64,000 nt of DNA from Cyclobacterium sp. SYSU L10401 (GTDB taxonomy: Bacteria > Bacteroidota > Bacteroidia > Cytophagales > Cyclobacteriaceae). Under the pieces are notes generated by a model. The model was not told where the DNA came from. It ran no database searches and worked only from the letters and a program-made list of their open reading frames with translations. The stretch spans positions 124,001 to 188,000 of the forward strand of contig NZ_WOFO01000003.1 of assembly GCF_010993705.1 (NCBI RefSeq), read 5' to 3'. A program made the translations under genes and the position numbers. Positions 1 through 8,537 of this stretch are shown here, one piece after another (the stretch's first letter is position 1; every line of letters starts with the position of its first letter).

Positions 1-69
1 GAAAGATATGTGATGCAGTACATGCACATGGTGATGTGGCTATTAAAAAATAAAAGTTTAAAAGTTTAA
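1..69 (+). other. possible 3' end of an upstream gene, frame uncertain
   Basis: The first bases are open in two frames. One runs from base 1 to a TAA at 67-69 and reads as a Met- and Leu-rich tail. The other runs from base 3 to a TAA at 51-53 and ends ..HAHGDVAIKK, which looks more like a soluble enzyme. Either would be the last codons of a + strand gene that lies mostly outside the window, just ahead of the dehydrogenase at 80. I cannot tell which frame is real, and I name no product. Confidence 0.2.
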
Positions 70-79
70 CGGAATATCG

Positions 80-1105
80 ATGAAATCAGCAGCGGTAGTA
101 AATTATGCGGAAACCAAGGGTTCCGTGGAACTGAGAGAAATTGAACAGCCTGAAATAGGTAATGGAGAAGTATTATTGGAGGTGGCCAATGTAGGGGTTT
201 GTGGAAGTGATTTGCATCAATGGACCGCCGATCATAGCTGGCCGGTCAATTACCCGGTGGTGCTGGGACACGAATTCGGTGGTAAAATCCTGGACATAGG
301 TCCAGGGGTGGAAGGCTGGCATATCGGGGACCGGGTAGTCAGTGAAACTGCCGCCGTAATTGACCCTTTGAATCCCATGAGCCGGATAGGCTTGTACAAC
401 CTGGATCCTACCCGAAAAGGTTTTGGGTACGGAGTGAATGGAGCCATGACCAGGTATGTCAAAGTTCCTGCCCGTTGCCTGCATCATGTTCCTGATCAGG
501 TACCTTTTGAAGAGGCCTGTTTAACGGAACCCTGTTGTGTGGCTTACAATGCAGTAGTTATGAATTCGGAGATCAAACCCGGCGACCGGGTCGTGGTGAT
601 CGGTCCTGGTACGATTGGGATGTTGTGTGCTGTCATGGCCAGGCTCAATGGTGCGGAGGTGGCAGTGCTTGGCCTGGAGACGGATAAGGGAAGACTGGAG
701 ATAGCGAAAGGGTATGGATGCGAAGGAATCATCGGGGATGCTACAGATTGGGCAAAATCCCGGGATGGACTCGGAGCAGACCTGATTGTCGATGCTGCTG
801 GTGCCAGTGCCACGCTAAAAATTGCCATGAACCTGGTAAGGCCCAACGGCCAAATTACCAAAGTAGGTTGGGGGCCACAACCCTGTAATTTTTCATTGGA
901 TCCAATTGTGCAGAAAAACGTCCGGCTTCAGGGAAGTTTTAGCCACAACTGGCCTATATGGGAAAAGGTAATCGGCATGATGGGATCCGGGATGCTGGAT
1001 GTGAAACCTATTATCGGAGGCGTATGGCCTGTTACCTCCTGGCTGGAAGCCTTTGAAAAAATGCACCATGGTGAGGTGGTGAAAAGTGTACTCAAACCGG
1101 TTTAG
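80..1105 (+). CDS. zinc-dependent alcohol/polyol dehydrogenase (MDR family)
   Basis: This 341-residue medium-chain dehydrogenase probably oxidises a sugar alcohol or sugar hydroxyl with NAD(P). The GroES-like half carries the catalytic-zinc signatures GVCGSD (near residue 40) and GHEF (near 63-66). The Rossmann half has VVIGPGTIG near residue 173. The four-cysteine structural-zinc lobe usual in sorbitol and threonine dehydrogenases is absent from the matching stretch after GDRVV, which is unusual but known in some subfamilies. The TAG at 1103-1105 lies two bases before the SDR start, so the two are probably co-transcribed and act on the same substrate series. The exact substrate cannot be read from sequence. 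Confidence 0.88.
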   Translation: MKSAAVVNYAETKGSVELREIEQPEIGNGEVLLEVANVGVCGSDLHQWTADHSWPVNYPVVLGHEFGGKILDIGPGVEGWHIGDRVVSETAAVIDPLNPMSRIGLYNLDPTRKGFGYGVNGAMTRYVKVPARCLHHVPDQVPFEEACLTEPCCVAYNAVVMNSEIKPGDRVVVIGPGTIGMLCAVMARLNGAEVAVLGLETDKGRLEIAKGYGCEGIIGDATDWAKSRDGLGADLIVDAAGASATLKIAMNLVRPNGQITKVGWGPQPCNFSLDPIVQKNVRLQGSFSHNWPIWEKVIGMMGSGMLDVKPIIGGVWPVTSWLEAFEKMHHGEVVKSVLKPV

Positions 1106-1107
1106 AA

Positions 1108-1899
1108 ATGAGGTTGAAAGGAAAAGTGATCATCGTTACCGGTAGCACTACCGGAATTGGAAAGGCCATCGCCATTCGCTGTGCGCAGGAAGGGGCAAAA
1201 ACTGTGGTCCATGGACTGGAAAAAGAATGGGGGGAGGATGTGGTGAACAGCATTGGAAAACAGCAGGCAGTTTTGCATGTAGAGGACCTTCAGGAAGAAG
1301 GTTGTGGAGAGAGATTGGTTGAATTGGCCAAAAAAACCTTTGGTAAACTAGATGCCGTGGTAAATAATGCTGCCTGGGTAGTTTCATCTGATTTTCAGTC
1401 CGTCGATAAATCCTTTTTACAAAAAGTTTTGACCATCAATACCATTGCTCCCTTTTTGCTGATCAAGGCGGCCCTACCAGATTTAGAAGCCAATAAAGGC
1501 AATGTGCTCAACATTGGTTCGGTCAATGCATGGAGTGGAGAACCTAATTTGCTGGCCTATAGTATGTCCAAAGGGGGACTGATGACGATGACCAGAAATC
1601 TGGGAGACAGCCTGTTTCGGGATCATGGAGTCAGGGTCAATCAGATAAATCCTGGATGGGTTTTGACAGAAACGGAGAAGGAAAGAAAGAAAGGTCACGG
1701 CCTTTCTGATAATTGGTATGAGCAGCTACCCGATATGTATGCCCCCGCAGGAAGAATCATTGCTCCGGAGGAAATCGCTGCAGGTGCAGTCTTCTGGCTT
1801 TCAGATGAATGTGGGCCGGTCAGCGGGCAGGTAATGGAATTGGAGCAATATCCGCTGATAGGGAGAAACGCCCCAAAAGATACAAGTACAATCAAATAA
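1108..1899 (+). CDS. SDR family NAD(P)-dependent oxidoreductase
   Basis: This 263-residue classical short-chain dehydrogenase shows the cofactor motif TGSTTGIG near residue 11, the NNAA motif near 88, a catalytic Ser in NIGSVNAWSG and the YSMSK active-site Tyr/Lys pair. The PG motif after the active site (INPGWVLTE) is also present. It starts two bases after the alcohol dehydrogenase and ends 15 bases before a sugar isomerase, giving a compact sugar-oxidation operon. SDRs in such places act as sugar 1-dehydrogenases or 2-keto-3-deoxy-sugar-acid dehydrogenases. L-fucose or L-rhamnose derivatives are one possibility given the lactonase and mutarotase at 50-51 kb, but this is inference. Confidence 0.9.
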   Translation: MRLKGKVIIVTGSTTGIGKAIAIRCAQEGAKTVVHGLEKEWGEDVVNSIGKQQAVLHVEDLQEEGCGERLVELAKKTFGKLDAVVNNAAWVVSSDFQSVDKSFLQKVLTINTIAPFLLIKAALPDLEANKGNVLNIGSVNAWSGEPNLLAYSMSKGGLMTMTRNLGDSLFRDHGVRVNQINPGWVLTETEKERKKGHGLSDNWYEQLPDMYAPAGRIIAPEEIAAGAVFWLSDECGPVSGQVMELEQYPLIGRNAPKDTSTIK

Positions 1900-1914
1900 T
1901 CAAAAGAAATATAT

Positions 1915-2802
1915 ATGCCTAAATTAGCAGCATTTCCCAAAGCCTATATGCAGGCCTTGTGCAAGGATGGTTCCATGAAGGTGGAGGAATGGATCCGCCT
2001 GGCAGCCAAATTGGATATTGATGGTCTGGAATGGTATGCAGGTTTTTTGGAAATGGAGGATCAAACCAATTGGCCCAAATTTCGGAAAATGGTCGAAGAT
2101 ACGGGTAAAGTGATACCTATGATGTGCTGTTCGCCAGATTTCACCCATCCTGATCGTAATTTCCGGGAAAAGGAAATCCAAAAGCAAAAAAACTGGATTG
2201 ACATGACCCATACGCTGGGGGGAAGCTACTGTAGGGTGCTTTCCGGACAAAAAAGGCCGGAACTTAGCATAAATGAGGGGGTAAACCTTGCTTCAGAATC
2301 CATTATGGCCTGTATTCCCTATGCCGAAGAGCGGGGGATTACTTTGATTTTGGAAAACCACTACAAGGATGACTTTTGGGAGTATCCCGAATTTGCACAG
2401 AAAATGGATGTATTTTGTCAACTTGTGGACAGTATCCAACATCCAAATTTCGGGGTAAATTACGATCCCAGTAATACATTTTTGGCAGGGGAGGATCCGC
2501 TTGAATTGCTGGAAAAGGTTTCTCACAGGGTGGTAACCATGCATGCCAGTGACCGGTATCTCAAATATGGCACCATAGAAGACCTTCAAAAAGAAGAAGG
2601 GGGTGCTGTAGGTTATGCCAAAAGGTTGAGCCATGGAGAAATTGGAAAAGGATTGAATGACTATGATGCCATTTTCACTGAATTGAAGCGTGTTGGGTTT
2701 GACGGCTGGATCAGTATAGAAGATGGGGTGGATGGAATGGATCAGTTGGAAAGAAGCGTTTCCTTCTTAAAGCATAAAATCGATAAATTCTGGCCAGCAT
2801 AA
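1915..2802 (+). CDS. sugar phosphate isomerase/epimerase, xylose-isomerase-like TIM barrel
   Basis: The 295-residue protein has the layout of the AP endonuclease 2/xylose isomerase-like TIM barrel family. Metal-site signatures along the strands include LILENHY (Glu/His, near residue 145), NYDPSNT (Asp, near 182), VVTMHASD (His, near 206) and a final ISIEDG (Glu, near 263). There is no signal peptide, so it is cytosolic. Known members interconvert keto and aldo sugars, or epimerise or dehydrate keto-sugars, and they often accompany Gfo/Idh/MocA dehydrogenases as they do here. It is the third gene of the 80-2802 run. Substrate unknown. Confidence 0.88.
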   Translation: MPKLAAFPKAYMQALCKDGSMKVEEWIRLAAKLDIDGLEWYAGFLEMEDQTNWPKFRKMVEDTGKVIPMMCCSPDFTHPDRNFREKEIQKQKNWIDMTHTLGGSYCRVLSGQKRPELSINEGVNLASESIMACIPYAEERGITLILENHYKDDFWEYPEFAQKMDVFCQLVDSIQHPNFGVNYDPSNTFLAGEDPLELLEKVSHRVVTMHASDRYLKYGTIEDLQKEEGGAVGYAKRLSHGEIGKGLNDYDAIFTELKRVGFDGWISIEDGVDGMDQLERSVSFLKHKIDKFWPA

Positions 2803-2990
2803 AAGGAATGGGATAACTGCCTTTCTGAACATCAATCTGAAAGGAACCAACTTACCCTGGCAGTACCTCTTATATGCTGGATATGGCATCATTTGCTTGA
2901 CTGGTCATTTTCCCTAGACAACAGGGGTTTTTCAGGAAATCTTTTTTCCGTAATAACCTTCAACCCTGGCAGGATTTAAATAGTAAAAAC

Positions 2991-3863
2991 ATGAAAGCAG
3001 ACTTATTAGTTGACACCCAATGCATACTGGCAGAAAGTCCCACCTGGCACAAAACGCAACAATGCTTTTTGTGGGTGGATATAGAAAAGGGGCACTTGTA
3101 TCGGTATGAGCCTGTAATGAAAAATCTTCGAAAATGGGAATTTCCTCATCGGCTGTCATTGGTAATTCCCGACAAGCAGGGAAAGTACATTTTGGGCTTG
3201 GATGCCAGATTGGCCAGATTTGACCCTGAGACAGCGCATTTGGAATGGATCTGTGAAGTGGAAAAAGAGCGTCCGGAAAACAGGTTCAATGATGGTGCCT
3301 GTGATGGAAAAGGCAGGCTTTGGGCAGGAACCATGAGCACCAAATTTACCCAATATGCCGGAGGGTTGTATTGTGTGGACCTGGATCTGGAGGTAAAGAA
3401 AAAGGTTGATTTGGTGAGCATATCCAATGGGATCTGCTGGTCCAGGGATCAGAAAACGATGTATTACATCGATAGCCCGACACGAAAAATTCAGGCGTTT
3501 GATTACGATTTGGACACTGGTTTTATCAGTTTTAAGCAGGTCGTGGTGAGTATTCCTGAAGAAATGGGCACCCCGGACGGCATGTGTATGGATCAAAACG
3601 GGAAATTATGGGTGGCTCATTATGGTGGCTTTGGTGTATACCAGTGGGATCCCGAAATAGGTATTCAGTTAAACAAAATAGATGTTCCCGCACCGCATGT
3701 CACTTCTTGTGCTTTTGTCGGGCCGGACAATGATGAACTGCTCATCACCACGGCAAGGGAGAACATGTCTAAAGAAATGATCCAAAAATATCCCCAAAGC
3801 GGAGGCGTATTTATATGTAATATGCCGGTAAAGGGGGAGGTAGTTTTTGAAGCAGGCATTTAG
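2991..3863 (+). CDS. SMP-30/gluconolactonase-family lactonase
   Basis: This is a 290-residue six-bladed beta-propeller of the SMP-30/Gluconolactonase/LRE-like family. The family metal ligands are visible: Glu in ILAESPTW near residue 15, Asn in NRFNDGACD near 103, Asn in ISNGICW, and Asp in GTPDGM near 200. The DGACD..GRLWAGTM stretch is typical. It has no signal peptide and should hydrolyse a sugar lactone in the cytosol, the step after a sugar dehydrogenase. A 188-base gap separates it from the isomerase, so it may have its own promoter, although I found no clear one. It is convergent with the Gfo/Idh gene at 3922. Confidence 0.88.
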   Translation: MKADLLVDTQCILAESPTWHKTQQCFLWVDIEKGHLYRYEPVMKNLRKWEFPHRLSLVIPDKQGKYILGLDARLARFDPETAHLEWICEVEKERPENRFNDGACDGKGRLWAGTMSTKFTQYAGGLYCVDLDLEVKKKVDLVSISNGICWSRDQKTMYYIDSPTRKIQAFDYDLDTGFISFKQVVVSIPEEMGTPDGMCMDQNGKLWVAHYGGFGVYQWDPEIGIQLNKIDVPAPHVTSCAFVGPDNDELLITTARENMSKEMIQKYPQSGGVFICNMPVKGEVVFEAGI

Positions 3864-3921
3864 AATTTTCTTCCTGGGGGTAAGTTGTTTATTCTGAAAA
3901 AAGTTTATGGACTCATTTTCC

Positions 3922-5400
3922 CTATCCGGGTAAAAGCCAGCCTTCCCTGTATTGGTGCCGGATATATTCCTGGATGGTTTCTTCTGCATTCAGGTCCACA
4001 AATTGACTGTTAAACCGGGGTCTGCCGTTTATCCGGGTGAAACCATCTGATTGTTTAACCTTGAGCCGGTCGTCAGGGGCAATATTGGTAAATCGCATAT
4101 TGGGCCCGTCCCATGCCAGGGTTTTGTGCAGACTTTGTAGCCTGACTGCCAAAACTCCTAGTAGCACCATCTCGTTGAATGGTCCCGCATAGGCAAAATT
4201 GGCAGTTGATTCGGTACGGTTTTCTGGAGATTCTTTACAGGCCCGAATCCAATCTTGTTCGTGGGGGCCATCTTTATAGCCTTTCGCTGATGGAATGCGT
4301 CTGAGCCAGGGTTTTACCTTGGGCTCTCTGCCGGAAAGCAATCTCCTCCCCACGCCTCCTGATCCGCAAAATAAAGTATCTTTACTGCCGATAAACAGGC
4401 AACCTCCCAAACCATCTGCCATCAAGTCTGTTCCTTCCGGTAGTAATTCCGGGCGGAAAGGCAATAAGCCTCCGTCATACCAATACACATCCATTTCCGG
4501 TAGACTTAGCTTTTCCAATGGTTTTCTGGCCGGGAAATGAAATTTAACCTGTTCTGATTGTGGTGCACTTTCAGTATTCATGGGAGAAGAATGTCCTTCT
4601 ATGCTGCTGGGATAACCCAAATTCAGGGCAGCATAAACCGGATCCAGTACATGGCAGGCCATGTCTCCAAAAGCACCGGTACCAAAATCCCACCAGCCCC
4701 GCCAATTCCAGGGGGTGTATATTTCATGATAGGGTCTATAGGGGGCCGGGCCAAGAAAAAGGTCCCAATTCAGGGTTTTGGGCGGAGAAAGGATTTCCTT
4801 TGGTCTTTCCAGGCCTTGTGGCCAAATGGGCCTGTCAGTCCAGGCATGCACTTCCCTGACCTCCCCAATTTCACCATTCTGAATCCATTCTATTACTTCC
4901 TTGGCATCAATCCCGGAATTGCCCTGATTGCCCATTTGTGTAGCCACACGGTGATGGCTGGCAAGTTCCGTCAGCAACCTGGACTCGTAAATGGAATGGG
5001 TAAGCGGTTTTTGGCAATAAACATGTTTGTCTAATTGAAGTGCGGTGGCTGCTATCAGCGCATGGGTATGGTCCGGAGTGGCTATCATCAGGGCGTCTAT
5101 GTCCTTACCCATGGTGTCAAACATTTCCCTCCAGTCCTCAAATCTTTTTGCTTCTGGGAAATCTTCGAAACAGGGCTTGGCAAATTCCCAGTCTACATCA
5201 CACAATGCCACAATGTTTTCTGATTTCATGGCATTCAGGTTGGGCCTGCCTTTACCACCAACCCCCACTCCGGCAATATTGAGTTTATCGCTGGGCGTGA
5301 CATGCCCTAATCCGCTCACCACATGGGAAGGAACAATATAAAAGCCGGCGGCACCGGTGACACTTTTTTTCAGGAAACTTCTTCTGTTGCTATTGTCCAT
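3922..5400 (-). CDS. Tat-exported Gfo/Idh/MocA family oxidoreductase
   Basis: The reading frame is open upstream to a TTG, but the ATG at 5400 puts a twin-arginine signal (NRRSFLKKS) at the N-terminus and leaves a 65-base gap to the upstream gene, so I use it (492 residues). A Rossmann domain follows (VGVGGKGRPN), then the YCQKPLTH motif carrying the catalytic-type Lys-Pro, and the Gfo/Idh/MocA C-terminal sheet domain with its GxxGDMACH stretch. Such proteins are exported folded with NAD(P) bound and oxidise or rearrange glycosides in the periplasm. It lies downstream of the FAD/Fe-S oxidase on the same strand and is probably co-transcribed with it. Confidence 0.9.
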   Translation of the reverse strand: MDNSNRRSFLKKSVTGAAGFYIVPSHVVSGLGHVTPSDKLNIAGVGVGGKGRPNLNAMKSENIVALCDVDWEFAKPCFEDFPEAKRFEDWREMFDTMGKDIDALMIATPDHTHALIAATALQLDKHVYCQKPLTHSIYESRLLTELASHHRVATQMGNQGNSGIDAKEVIEWIQNGEIGEVREVHAWTDRPIWPQGLERPKEILSPPKTLNWDLFLGPAPYRPYHEIYTPWNWRGWWDFGTGAFGDMACHVLDPVYAALNLGYPSSIEGHSSPMNTESAPQSEQVKFHFPARKPLEKLSLPEMDVYWYDGGLLPFRPELLPEGTDLMADGLGGCLFIGSKDTLFCGSGGVGRRLLSGREPKVKPWLRRIPSAKGYKDGPHEQDWIRACKESPENRTESTANFAYAGPFNEMVLLGVLAVRLQSLHKTLAWDGPNMRFTNIAPDDRLKVKQSDGFTRINGRPRFNSQFVDLNAEETIQEYIRHQYREGWLLPG

Positions 5401-5465
5401 TTGGGGATATTGCTTTATCAATTCTAACCTCTTTATAAATGACCCTTTAACAAAGGCAATACCGA

Positions 5466-8351
5466 TCAATCAGGGACCACTTCCACACACTCCACCCAAT
5501 GTTTGGCTTTCCGGCCTGTAAAATGATCAATCTGGTGCCGGCAACTGAAGCCGCAAGCAGCCAGGGTTGCATTGTTAGGCGTCTGTGCAATGGCAGGAAA
5601 AAGAATTTCCTGTCCTATTTTCTCAGATATTTCGTAATGCTCCTTTTCGTAACCAAAAGATCCTGCCATCCCACAGCATCCGGAAGGGATCTCCGAAAAG
5701 GTGTCCTGATCAAGCAGCGCCTTTTTCATGGCTTGTGTACCATAAAGTGCTTTTTGATGGCAATGGCCATGCACCCATAATTGATCCGTTTTAGCTTTTA
5801 GCCTGACGGTCAGGTTACCCTTATCCATTTCCCTGGCCAGAAAAACGTCAATCATCAACACATGGGTTTTCAGTTTTTTTGCCAGGTTGTCATCTTCCAG
5901 CAGATCCGGGAAATCATCATTCAGGGCAGAAGCACAGCTGGGTTCACACACAATGATATCCAGTCCCTGATCGATATAGGATACTAACCCACTCAGGGTA
6001 GTCAGCCCATCCCGCTTCGCTTCACGGAGGAACCCATGGGATATCTTAGGTCGTTGGCAACACCCCACGTTTGCCATAATTACTTCATACCCACAATCAT
6101 TGAGTAACTTTACAGCAGCAATACCCACAGTAGGTTCGTGGTAATTTAAATAGGTATCTGCGAATAAAACCACTTTTTTATCCGACTTGAATTGCCCTTT
6201 TTTGTTCTTATCATACCATTTAAAAAAGGGTTCAGGGGCATAGGCCGGAAGCTTTCGCCTTTGGTCAATGCCGGCAATTTTTTCCAGGCTTTTTCTGAAA
6301 AGGGTTGAAGATTGAATGGCATTGATAGGGGAAGCCAGAAAACCTGAAAATTTGCTGGCCATCACAGGGGCATTTTTGATCATTTTATCCCTTAAACGGG
6401 CACCATTCTTGTCAAAATAAATCTGCAACACATCGCTTTTCATTTTCGCCATGTCCACATTGCTGGGACATTCGGACTTGCAGGCTTTGCAGCTCAGACA
6501 GAGGGCCAAAGTTTCCTGTAGTCTTTCGCTTTCCAGTCCATTTTCATCCAGCTGCCCGGACATGGCCATTCGCAGGGCATTGGCCCTTCCACGGGTGGAG
6601 TGTTCTTCATCCCGGGTGGCTTTAAAACTGGGACACATGGTGCCTCCGATTAATTTCCTGCATTCTCCGACTCCTGTGCACATGTGTACCGATTCCTGAA
6701 AGCTTTGTTCGGTTTTGTACCTGAAATGGGTGTTTACGTTTCGATCCTTATAAGCCGTACCATACCTTAAATTATGTTCTATGCTTTGTGCCTCCACAAT
6801 CTTTCCTGGATTCATCAGGTTTTCGGGATCAAAAAGTTGTTTTACCTGAATAAATGCCTGGTATATTTCTTTACCGAAAAACCGTTCATTAAAGGCACTT
6901 CTCACCAACCCATCTCCATGCTCGCCACTCCATGAGCCCCCATACTCCATGACCAGGTCGAAGGTTTCTTCCGCGATAGCCTTTAGTCGTTGGATATCTG
7001 CTTCCTGCCTTAAATCCAAAATAGGGCGAACATGAATGACGCCTACACTAACATGGGCGTACATGGCGACATCTGTCCCATGCTTTTTGCAAATTTGGAG
7101 GGTACGGTCGATGTATTCTTTCAGGTACTCTGTAGGAATGCCGGCATCTTCGATAAAGGGCAGGGGTTTCTTTTTACCTTTGATTCCTAACATCAAGCCC
7201 AGCCCTTTTTTCCTGACTACCCAGACATCTTCGTATGCCGGACCTTGAGGAAATAGGGGATAGGCATAGCCCAATCCTTGTTCCTGCAAATCTTTTATCA
7301 TTGCAGTAGGCCGATCCATTACATCCTTCACGCTTTCTCCATAAAATTCTACAATCAGAATTGCTTCCGGATTTCCACTGATGAAATGGCAATGCCTGCT
7401 GGTAGTGAGGTTTTCCCGGCTCAGGTCTACTACTATTTTATCCAGAATTTCTACCGCAGAAGGTTTGTATTTGAGAATTGGGGTGACAGAGCCAACGGCA
7501 TCCAGTACAGAGGAAAAATGTACCACACAGACCGATTTAAATTTCGGGAGAGGCTCCAGGTGAAGCTTCAACTCCAGGGTAGTAGCCAGGGTTCCTTCAC
7601 TGCCGGTGATCAGTTTGGCCAGGTTCCATTGATCCGTATACACAAACTCATCCAGATTATATCCCCCCACCCGGCGCATCACTTTGGGAAACTTTTCCTT
7701 GATTAAATCCTTTTGCTGATCTATGATTTGCTTGAATTTCTTATAAATTTCTCCTTCTCTCGAAGGTTGTGTGGCGATTTGCTGATAGGTTTCAGGATCG
7801 GTATTTTTTAAATGCAACACACTTCCATCTGCCAGCAAAACTTTGGCAGCGATGATATGGTCAACCGTTTTGCCATAAATGATACTTTTGGTACCGGATG
7901 AATTATTGCCAACCATGCCACCAACATTGGCACGGCTGGAGGTGGCAGGGTCCACTGGGAAATGTAAACCCATTGGTGCCAATTCTTCATTCAACACATC
8001 CCGGACTTTGCCCGGTTGAACCCTTACCCAGCTTTCTTCCGGATTGATTTCCAGGGTTTGGTTCATGTATTTGGAAAAATCCAGGATGATGGAATGGCCT
8101 ACCGTCTGTCCAGCTAAACTGGTTCCGGCACCACGGGGTAGAATACTGAACTTCTTTTCTCTTGCCCAGGCAACCGTCATCCTTACATCGTCCTCACCCT
8201 TGGGAAGGATTACCGCCAAAGGCCTGATCTGGTAGATGCTGGCATCTGTGGCATAAATGCCCAGGCTAACGGCATCCGTCAATACATCTCCTTGTAATTG
8301 AGCCGTCAGCATTGATAAATCCGGCCTGGTTTCTATTTCGGGTACTTGCAT
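5466..8351 (-). CDS. FAD-linked oxidase fused to Fe-S domains (GlcD/GlcF or D-lactate dehydrogenase type)
   Basis: This 961-residue fusion begins with a FAD_binding_4 domain (about residues 45-190, with PRGAGTSLAGQ and NNSSGTKS). The GlcD-type C-terminal domain follows, to about 520. Next is a ferredoxin-like region with CTGVGECRK near 557 and the cluster motif CLSCKACKSECP near 624. The CCG-type heterodisulfide-reductase-like repeats come last (CCGMAGSFGYE near 890 and CGFSCRHQ near 920). Fusions of this kind oxidise D-lactate, glycolate or other 2-hydroxy acids and pass electrons to quinone or other carriers. No signal peptide is visible. A TAnnTTTG promoter sits just upstream. The 2-hydroxy acid could come from sugar-acid breakdown. 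Confidence 0.92.
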   Translation of the reverse strand: MQVPEIETRPDLSMLTAQLQGDVLTDAVSLGIYATDASIYQIRPLAVILPKGEDDVRMTVAWAREKKFSILPRGAGTSLAGQTVGHSIILDFSKYMNQTLEINPEESWVRVQPGKVRDVLNEELAPMGLHFPVDPATSSRANVGGMVGNNSSGTKSIIYGKTVDHIIAAKVLLADGSVLHLKNTDPETYQQIATQPSREGEIYKKFKQIIDQQKDLIKEKFPKVMRRVGGYNLDEFVYTDQWNLAKLITGSEGTLATTLELKLHLEPLPKFKSVCVVHFSSVLDAVGSVTPILKYKPSAVEILDKIVVDLSRENLTTSRHCHFISGNPEAILIVEFYGESVKDVMDRPTAMIKDLQEQGLGYAYPLFPQGPAYEDVWVVRKKGLGLMLGIKGKKKPLPFIEDAGIPTEYLKEYIDRTLQICKKHGTDVAMYAHVSVGVIHVRPILDLRQEADIQRLKAIAEETFDLVMEYGGSWSGEHGDGLVRSAFNERFFGKEIYQAFIQVKQLFDPENLMNPGKIVEAQSIEHNLRYGTAYKDRNVNTHFRYKTEQSFQESVHMCTGVGECRKLIGGTMCPSFKATRDEEHSTRGRANALRMAMSGQLDENGLESERLQETLALCLSCKACKSECPSNVDMAKMKSDVLQIYFDKNGARLRDKMIKNAPVMASKFSGFLASPINAIQSSTLFRKSLEKIAGIDQRRKLPAYAPEPFFKWYDKNKKGQFKSDKKVVLFADTYLNYHEPTVGIAAVKLLNDCGYEVIMANVGCCQRPKISHGFLREAKRDGLTTLSGLVSYIDQGLDIIVCEPSCASALNDDFPDLLEDDNLAKKLKTHVLMIDVFLAREMDKGNLTVRLKAKTDQLWVHGHCHQKALYGTQAMKKALLDQDTFSEIPSGCCGMAGSFGYEKEHYEISEKIGQEILFPAIAQTPNNATLAACGFSCRHQIDHFTGRKAKHWVECVEVVPD

Positions 8352-8373
8352 GGAAGGTTATTGTCAATTTGTT

Positions 8374-8406
8374 CAAAGATATTATTTTTTGTGGATTGAT
8401 AACAAA
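8374..8406 (-). promoter_or_regulatory. Bacteroidota-type promoter for the FAD/Fe-S oxidase
   Basis: On the minus strand the -7 box TATCTTTG (8381-8374) matches TAnnTTTG exactly. A -33 TTTG (8406-8403) stands 21 bases further upstream. Transcription would start roughly 15 bases before the ATG at 8351. The match is sequence-only. Confidence 0.5.
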
Positions 8407-8453
8407 TACAAATATTTTTATCCAGGGTCTTTGTCCCTTTGATGAAAAAATTG

Positions 8454-8483
8454 TTTGAACTTGAAAAGACATATCGTATTTTG
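8454..8483 (+). promoter_or_regulatory. candidate promoter for the 8538 Gfo/Idh gene
   Basis: TTTG at 8454-8457 is followed after 19 bases by TATTTTG at 8477-8483, one base short of the TAnnTTTG consensus. If real, the transcript starts near 8490. That would exclude the upstream ATG at 8439 and support the start at 8538. Confidence 0.3.
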
Positions 8484-8537
8484 TGGCTTAGTCCGAAAAA
8501 TGAAGGGTATTTGACACCCATAAACGAGATCAAAACC

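Noticed and set aside
2820-2844. CCTTTC/GAAAGG hairpin after the sugar isomerase gene
   Set aside because: The 6-bp stem has a 13-base loop and no T-run, so a terminator call is not supported.
4558-5034. 158-codon plus-strand frame opposite the Gfo/Idh gene
   Set aside because: It is fully contained in a gene with clear Tat signal and active-site motifs, and its sequence is low in family-like features.
8439-8537. N-terminal extension of the 8538 Gfo/Idh protein
   Set aside because: It would bury the twin-arginine signal 38 residues inside the protein, and a candidate promoter overlaps it.
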